Of a DNA stretch of 64,000 nucleotides, positions 59,347 to 64,000 are shown piece by piece. The notes below the pieces were generated by a model. It was not told where the DNA came from. It worked only from the letters and a program-made list of their open reading frames with translations, and searched no databases. Position numbers and translations under genes: made by a program. Each line of letters starts with the position of its first letter. Position 1 is the first letter of the stretch. This DNA comes from Roseomonas fluvialis (GTDB lineage: Bacteria > Pseudomonadota > Alphaproteobacteria > Acetobacterales > Acetobacteraceae): contig NZ_AP025637.1 in assembly GCF_022846615.1 (NCBI RefSeq), forward strand, positions 4,923,001-4,987,000, given 5' to 3'.

Positions 59347-60966
59347 TCACTGGATGTACGGCAGGCGGAGATCGACGAACCACGACTGCGGCTGGACATA
59401 GCCGCGGATGCGCGGCGACATCGCCCGCGGTGCGACGTCATGCGCGATCCAGATGAACAGCGCCTCGTCCACGCCGGCCGCATGCAGCCGCGCGAGCGCG
59501 GCGTCACGCTCGGCCGGGTCGAAGGCGTTGCGCGCCTCGGCGATCATGGCGTCGAAGCGCGGGTCGTTGAAATGGCCCCAGTTGTTCGAGACCGGCGGCG
59601 CCATCTTGGAGTCCCAGAAGCGCACCATGGCGAAGAAGGGGTCCATCGCGGCGAAGGAGACGTTGGTGGCATGCGCCCCGCGCGCGCTGGCGTGCTGGCA
59701 CCCATTGCGCCAGTTGGTGAACAGCGCGTTCCACTCGATCACGTCGAACTCGACATTCACGCCGACTTCCTTGAGGTCCTGTTGGAGGAACTCGTTCATC
59801 GACAGCGGCTGCATCTGACCCGACCCCGACGCGCTGATCTGCACGCGCAGCGTCAGCGGCCGCTGCGGCGTGTAGCCCGCCTCGGCCAGCAGGCGCCGCG
59901 CTTCGGCCTTGTCGGTGCGGATATTGAAGGACGGGTTGCCGAACCACGGATGCCCGCGCGGCACGGTGCCGACCGGCACGGCCATCATGCCGCCCAGCAG
60001 CGTGCGCAGCCCCTCGCGGTCGATCGCCAGGTTGATGGCGCGCCGCACCCGCACGTCACGCAGCGGGGAATTCTCGGCGAAGCAGGGCTGCCACGGCCAG
60101 ACATGCGGCTGCGCGTTGGACGTGATGGTCATGCCACGCGACCGCAACTGCGGAATGGCATCCGGCGACGGCGCCTCGATCCAGTCCACCTGGTTCGACA
60201 GCAGCGCCGCGGTGCGCGCATTGGCTTCCGGAATGGGCAGCAGCACGATGCGCTCGGCGCGCGCCTTCTCGCCCCAGTACCCGTCGAAGCGCGCCATCTC
60301 GAGCCGTTCGCGCGGCACGAAGCGCGTCACGCGGAACGGGCCGGTGCCGGACGGTTCGCGCGCGAAGGCACCCCAGGCGGCCTCGGCATTCGGGCTGGCG
60401 GCGCGGTGGCGGTCCCATTGCGCGGGGGATGCCATGAACAGGTTGGTCAGGTTGATCGGCAGAAGGCTGTCGGGTTCGCTGGTGAACAGCGCGACCGTGT
60501 AGTCGTCGATCTTCTCGGCGCGGCGCAGCGTCGGCATGCGCGTGGCCGTCACGCCGACCTGGCGCGGATCGAAATGCGGCGCCTCGCGGTCCAGCACCTT
60601 GCGCACGTTCCACACCACGGCATCGGCGTTGAACTCGCTGCCGTCATGGAAGCGCACGCCGCGGCGCAGCGTGAAGATCCAGCGCGTGCGGTCGTTCGGG
60701 TCGACGCGCCATTCGGTCGCCAGGCCCGGGATCACGGTCGAGGGCCGATCGGCCGAGGACAGGTCCCACATGGTCAGGCTGTCGAACAGCGGGATGCCCG
60801 TGAAGCGGTTGCCCTCGAATCCCTGGTCCGGCTGGCCGTTGGTCAGCGGGATGTCGGCCGCGGTCATGCCGATGCGGATGGTGCCCTGCGCCTGGGCGGC
60901 GGGGGCGGTGGCCAGGGCCGGCAGCGCGGCCAGGCAGGCGGTGAGCAGGAAGCGTCGCAGTCGCAT
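59347..60966 (-). CDS. Dipeptide/oligopeptide ABC transporter substrate-binding protein (DppA type)
   Basis: 539 residues from ATG 60966 (AAGGGA upstream). Signal peptide RRFLLTACLAALPALATAPA then AQA cleaved near 26. SBP family 5 landmarks: PGLATEWRVDPNDRTRWIFT, LRRGVRFHDGSEFNADAVVW, PSGTGPFRV, DVRVRRAINLAIDREGL, AEARRLLAEAGYTPQRPLTL. Three-gene set with the two permeases. The longer frame upstream of the ATG is antisense to the racemase and not coding. Substrate unknown. Confidence 0.95.
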   Translation of the reverse strand: MRLRRFLLTACLAALPALATAPAAQAQGTIRIGMTAADIPLTNGQPDQGFEGNRFTGIPLFDSLTMWDLSSADRPSTVIPGLATEWRVDPNDRTRWIFTLRRGVRFHDGSEFNADAVVWNVRKVLDREAPHFDPRQVGVTATRMPTLRRAEKIDDYTVALFTSEPDSLLPINLTNLFMASPAQWDRHRAASPNAEAAWGAFAREPSGTGPFRVTRFVPRERLEMARFDGYWGEKARAERIVLLPIPEANARTAALLSNQVDWIEAPSPDAIPQLRSRGMTITSNAQPHVWPWQPCFAENSPLRDVRVRRAINLAIDREGLRTLLGGMMAVPVGTVPRGHPWFGNPSFNIRTDKAEARRLLAEAGYTPQRPLTLRVQISASGSGQMQPLSMNEFLQQDLKEVGVNVEFDVIEWNALFTNWRNGCQHASARGAHATNVSFAAMDPFFAMVRFWDSKMAPPVSNNWGHFNDPRFDAMIAEARNAFDPAERDAALARLHAAGVDEALFIWIAHDVAPRAMSPRIRGYVQPQSWFVDLRLPYIQ

Positions 60967-61200
60967 CGGGCCATGTCCCTTTGTGTTTGTCGTTCTCTCC
61001 CGGGGGGTGGCCACGCAGGCCCGCCCCCTGGTTCCGTCAGGATGGCGGCCTGGCGGAGCACAGGGGGGCAGCAAGGCCCATGCCATCGGCCACCCCGCGG
61101 CATCCTGCACCGGCCTGCCGGACGCTGCCCACAACAATGGCAGCCTGCCCCGGAACGGGCGGCCCTTGCGCCCCCGCCACCGCCATGCTGATCCCGGCGC

Positions 61201-61950
61201 ATGCGACTGCTCCTGCTGAACGGCAACACCGACCCGGCCATCACCGACCTGCTGGCCGCCCGCGCGGCCGAAGCGCTGCCCAGGCTCGGCCTGCCGCCGG
61301 CCGAGATCATCCCCGCCACTGCCCCCTTCGGCGCCCGCTACATCGCCACGCGCGCGGCGGTGGCGATCGCCGGCCATGCGGTGCTGGCCGCGCTGGCCGA
61401 GCATGTCGGCCCGGCCAATCCGCGCGGCTTCGATGCGGCGCTGATCGCCTGCTTCGGCGAACCGGGCATCGAGGCGGCGCGCGAAGTGCTGCCCATCCCG
61501 GTGCACGGCCTGGCCGAGGCCTCGATCACGGCTGCGCTCCACATCGCCCCGCGCATCGCGCTGCTGACCGGCGGCGCCGCCTGGGTTCCGATGCTGCAGG
61601 ACTTCGCCCTGGTGCGCGGCCATGGCCCGGACCGCGTGCTGGTGCGCGGCGTGGCGCCGACCGGCGACATGATCGCCCGTGACCCGGATGGGGCCCTGGC
61701 GATCCTGGCCGCGGCCGCGAACGATGCCGCGGCCGACGGCGCGGGCGTGGTGGTGCTGGGTGGCGCCGGCCTGGCGGGGCTCGCGCAACGACTGGCACCC
61801 ATGGTGCGCGTCCCGGTGCTCGACAGCCTGGATTGCGGGCTTGCCGAGGCCCTGGCGGCCACCGCCATGGCGCCACCGCGCGCGGTCCAGGCGCCGCAGG
61901 CCGGCCTGGCGCCGTCGCTGGACCGCCTTCTGGCTGCCGCCGCACGCTGA
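61201..61950 (+). CDS. Asp/Glu/hydantoin racemase family protein
   Basis: 249 residues. Family landmarks: N-terminal LLLLNGNTDPAITDLLAARA (NPNT-like loop), first catalytic Cys in AALIACFGEPGIEAAREVL, the GLAEASITAAL helix, and second catalytic Cys in LDSLDCGLAEALAA. Both Cys present, so active. Members racemise hydantoins, aspartate, or maleate/allantoin derivatives. Divergent from the peptide transporter, which might supply a related substrate (inference). Confidence 0.88.
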   Translation: MRLLLLNGNTDPAITDLLAARAAEALPRLGLPPAEIIPATAPFGARYIATRAAVAIAGHAVLAALAEHVGPANPRGFDAALIACFGEPGIEAAREVLPIPVHGLAEASITAALHIAPRIALLTGGAAWVPMLQDFALVRGHGPDRVLVRGVAPTGDMIARDPDGALAILAAAANDAAADGAGVVVLGGAGLAGLAQRLAPMVRVPVLDSLDCGLAEALAATAMAPPRAVQAPQAGLAPSLDRLLAAAAR

Positions 61951-62151
61951 TCCCGCCGGCGATCGCGGCGGCTGCGCGCCAAGGCCCCGGACGACCGGCG
62001 CAGGCGCCACCCTGGCACGCATGGCGCATCGCGACCGCCGGCCTGCGCGCCGTACGCCCGCCCCGCTTGCCCCGCGCCCGTCGGGCGCCTAGGTGATGCA
62101 CAACCGCGCAGCCACCCGGCCACGCCCGCGACCATGAGACGCGCCCCCGAG

Positions 62152-62730
62152 ATGACCGACACCCAGGACAAGCCGATCGACCCGCACGCCCCGGACACGG
62201 CCGAGGCAACCGAAACCCAGGCGCCCGAGGCCGAGGCCCCGCCGGCCGACCCCACGCCGGAGGAGCGCATCGCCGCTCTCGAGGCCGAGGTCGCCGCCTT
62301 CAAGGACCGCTGGCTGCGCGCCGAGGCCGAGATGCAGAACCTGCGCACCCGCACCACGCGGGACGTCCAGGAAGCCCGCGCCTATGCCACTCAGAAATTC
62401 GCCCGCGACGTGGTCGAGGCGGCCGAGAACCTGCGCCGCGGCCTCGATGCCATGCCCGGCAAGGCGGCCGACGAGTCCGAAGTCATCACGAAGATCCGCG
62501 ACGGGATCGAAGGGGTGGAACGCTCCTTCATCGGCATCCTTGAGCGCAACGGCGTGAAGCGCGAGGACCCGACCGGCAAGCCCTTCGACCCCGAACTGCA
62601 CCAGGCGATGGCCGAACAGCCCGCGCCCGAAGGTGTCGCGCCCGGTTCGGTCGTGGCCTGCTGGACCCCGGCCTGGACGCTGAATGGCCGGCTGCTGAAG
62701 CCGGCCATGGTGGTGGTGGCGGGGAAGTAA
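62152..62730 (+). CDS. grpE: Nucleotide exchange factor GrpE
   Basis: 192 residues from ATG 62152 (62134 possible). N-terminal acidic disordered tail, long coiled coil about 40-90 (ERIAALEAEVAAFKDRWLRA then EAEMQNLRTRT), four-helix part, and C-terminal beta domain FDPELHQAMAEQPAPEGVAP then WTLNGRLLKPAMVVVAGK. Releases ADP from DnaK. It is usually next to hrcA or dnaK; neither is within the window. Confidence 0.96.
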   Translation: MTDTQDKPIDPHAPDTAEATETQAPEAEAPPADPTPEERIAALEAEVAAFKDRWLRAEAEMQNLRTRTTRDVQEARAYATQKFARDVVEAAENLRRGLDAMPGKAADESEVITKIRDGIEGVERSFIGILERNGVKREDPTGKPFDPELHQAMAEQPAPEGVAPGSVVACWTPAWTLNGRLLKPAMVVVAGK

Positions 62731-62908
62731 CGTCCCTGCCGGCCCCGGCACTGCCCTGGACGCGTCTCCGCGCGCCCTGGGTCGCGGCAACGCCTCCGGG
62801 CACTTGTTTTCGCGAGCATGATCATCGGATCGGATGAGTCCATCCGACCGGGATCTGCTCTTGGCCCTGCGGCCGCGCGCGACGCGGCGGAACCATGAAG
62901 GACTGGCG

Positions 62909-63307
62909 ATGCGCAGTTTCCCGGCGGCCGCGGCGCTGCTTCTCGCCCTCGCGGCCTGTGAAGCGCCGCCTGCCGCGCCGACCGGCGCGCGCCCGGCCAC
63001 CGCCGCGCCGTCGGCGCCCGCACCCGCGGACCCCGAGGTCGACCGGCTCGGCCTCGACCTGGGCATCGCCATGATCACCCAGCAATGCGAGGACCCCGCC
63101 ATCCAGCGCCAGGCGACGCGCACGCGCGATGCGGTGCTGACGCGCACCAGCCAGATCAGCGGTCAGGATCGCCGCCGCGGCGAGGAGATCTGGGCCGAGG
63201 CCGAGGCCGTGATGGCGCGCCAGGCCCGGCGCCCCGGCGCGCCCGAATGCCAGCGCGCCCTGCCTGCGCTGCGCGACGCGGAGGCGGCGGCGCGCGCCGG
63301 GCGCTGA
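62909..63307 (+). CDS. Hypothetical lipoprotein, 132 residues
   Basis: ATG 62909 with AAGGA 6 bases upstream; the longer frame lacks such a site. Lipobox LALAAC (Cys about 17), an Ala/Pro linker, then a small helical domain with two Cys (TQQCEDPAIQ ... PECQRAL) that may form a disulfide. No family recognised. The next gene is convergent. Confidence 0.75.
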   Translation: MRSFPAAAALLLALAACEAPPAAPTGARPATAAPSAPAPADPEVDRLGLDLGIAMITQQCEDPAIQRQATRTRDAVLTRTSQISGQDRRRGEEIWAEAEAVMARQARRPGAPECQRALPALRDAEAAARAGR

Positions 63308-63314
63308 CCCGCGT

Positions 63315-64000
63315 TCAGCCTGCCATGATCTCCCGCGCCGCGCGCCGCCCGCCCAGCAGCGCGCCGTGCGCGTAGGACGGCGCTTCCGCGGTCGCCGCCT
63401 CGCCGGCCAGAAAGATCCGGCCCGCGACCGGCCGCGCCAGGGCGCGATGATCCTCGATCGACGCACCGACCGGCAGGAAGGAATAGGCCCCGCGCGCGTA
63501 GATGTCGCGCGACCAGCGGGTGACGCGGCTGTCCACCGGGCGCGGGATGCCGTTGCCGAACATCCGCCGCAGCGCGCCCATCACCAGGTCGACCTGCGCG
63601 GCATCGGGCAGCATCTCGATCCGCTGTGCGGCCGACCCGCCGACCAGTGCGACCAGCACCGGCACGTTGAGATGCGGCTGCAGGCTGATGATCTCGGGCG
63701 CCACGTTGTCGGGCGTGGATGACAGGGATCGCAGGTATTGCGTCTCGACCGGCCAGAAGGGGCGCGGGAAGGCCAGCACGATCTTGTTCAGCAGGCCGTT
63801 GCCGATGCGTGCGATGGCGCCCTGGTGTGCGGCGGGCAGCGGCGGGTCGAAGGCCACGTCGCCGCGCTTGAGCACACCGAGCGGCAGCGTCACCACCACG
63901 CGGTCGGCGAAATAGGCCTGGTCGGCGGTGGCGACCACCACGCCATCGCCCGCCAGGCGCACGGCGCGCACGACCTGGCGCAGCTTGATGTCGAGCCCGC
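63315..64000 (-). CDS. FAD-dependent amine oxidase, C-terminal part (start outside window)
   Basis: The gene continues past the right edge; about 228 residues are seen. Landmarks of the monoamine/polyamine oxidase family: VVVTLPLGVLKRGDVAFDPP, NGLLNKIVLAFPRPFW, and the C-terminal FAD-contact GRIFLAGEAATAEAPSYAHG then ALLGGRRAAREIM. Oxidises amines, releasing aldehyde and H2O2. The 5-prime end and Rossmann GxGxxG cannot be checked. Convergent with the lipoprotein gene. Confidence 0.9.
   Translation of the reverse strand, partial: GLDIKLRQVVRAVRLAGDGVVVATADQAYFADRVVVTLPLGVLKRGDVAFDPPLPAAHQGAIARIGNGLLNKIVLAFPRPFWPVETQYLRSLSSTPDNVAPEIISLQPHLNVPVLVALVGGSAAQRIEMLPDAAQVDLVMGALRRMFGNGIPRPVDSRVTRWSRDIYARGAYSFLPVGASIEDHRALARPVAGRIFLAGEAATAEAPSYAHGALLGGRRAAREIMAG

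Noticed and set aside
59347..62022. 891-residue frame extending the DppA-type protein
   Set aside because: The extension lies antisense to the racemase gene and the true N-terminus has a clear signal peptide at 60966.
62830..62847. Small hairpin TCGGATG-AGTC-CATCCGA upstream of the lipoprotein gene
   Set aside because: Seven-base stem, no clear terminator or operator context; could be chance.

Overview
This 64 kb window is GC-rich chromosomal DNA (clearly above 65 percent by eye, not computed) from an alphaproteobacterium. Acetobacteraceae, Roseomonas-like, is the best guess. Support comes from a PhyR/NepR/ECF-sigma general stress response locus, a SAM-II riboswitch ahead of metZ, Coq7 and UbiK ubiquinone factors, an orphan Bug-type solute receptor, the lgt-midA-pgeF gene string, and many GTG starts and ATGA/GTGA/TGATG overlaps. 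I see no phage, integrase, insertion sequence or CRISPR array. It looks like core and soft-core genome with some accessory genes.

Layout. 1-1.7 kb: an efflux operon (TetR, HlyD/DevB-type adaptor, then an off-window gene) behind a doubled operator. 1.8-5.7 kb: Bug receptor, a palindromic repeat array, murJ, and small envelope or unknown proteins. 5.7-14.4 kb: a stress island with a holin-like protein, DUF883, Dps, an AI-2E family permease, a small lipoprotein, an HWE/HisKA_2 kinase, NepR, two ECF sigma factors, PhyR, CsbD and DUF1328. 14.4-19.2 kb: ABC transporter, phosphoesterase plus diacylglycerol-kinase-like pair, YbjN and UbiK. 19.2-24.1 kb: a tightly coupled run hldD-lgt-midA-pgeF followed by a 23-residue peptide and a lipoprotein. 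24.1-30.4 kb: rpmB, an Atm1-type exporter, NUDIX, coq7 and a long coiled-coil lipoprotein. 30.4-36 kb: tRNA-Gly(CCC), a broken TupA-like gene, SAM-II riboswitch-metZ-lysE, apaG, folE and a glycosyltransferase. 36-44 kb: chemoreceptor, MFS permease, peptidases and a GST. 44-49.5 kb: a 1380-residue RTX esterase/nucleotidase-like protein, rhodanese and cytochrome b561. 49.6-53.2 kb: isocitrate lyase with a newly noticed 56-residue Asp/His protein and a divergent RamB/ScfR-type regulator. 53.5-57.1 kb: gshB, a second HWE-type kinase, a Crp/Fnr regulator and a GST. 57.1-64 kb: a dipeptide-type ABC transporter lacking local ATPases, an Asp/Glu-racemase family protein, grpE, a lipoprotein and a truncated amine oxidase.

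How the genes work together. In the stress island the kinase at 9.7-11.5 kb would phosphorylate PhyR, PhyR~P would bind NepR, and NepR would release the ECF sigma factor encoded in the same operon. Dps, CsbD, DUF883 and DUF1328 nearby are the kind of genes such a system usually controls. The SAM-II element would tie metZ, and probably the LysE-type exporter 5 bp behind it, to methionine/SAM status. The RamB-type regulator at 51.3 kb probably controls aceA and its tiny companion from the shared upstream region.

The items I find most unusual are the 56-residue protein with a duplicated DDGLVH-x-H-x-W motif (49633-49803), the SAM-II riboswitch with an extra internal hairpin (31519-31605), the nested palindromic array at 2790-3000 with a related copy at 57110-57157, the two-sigma stress locus, and the SD-covering hairpin ahead of the RTX protein gene. 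All functions are inferred from sequence reading alone; no searches were run.
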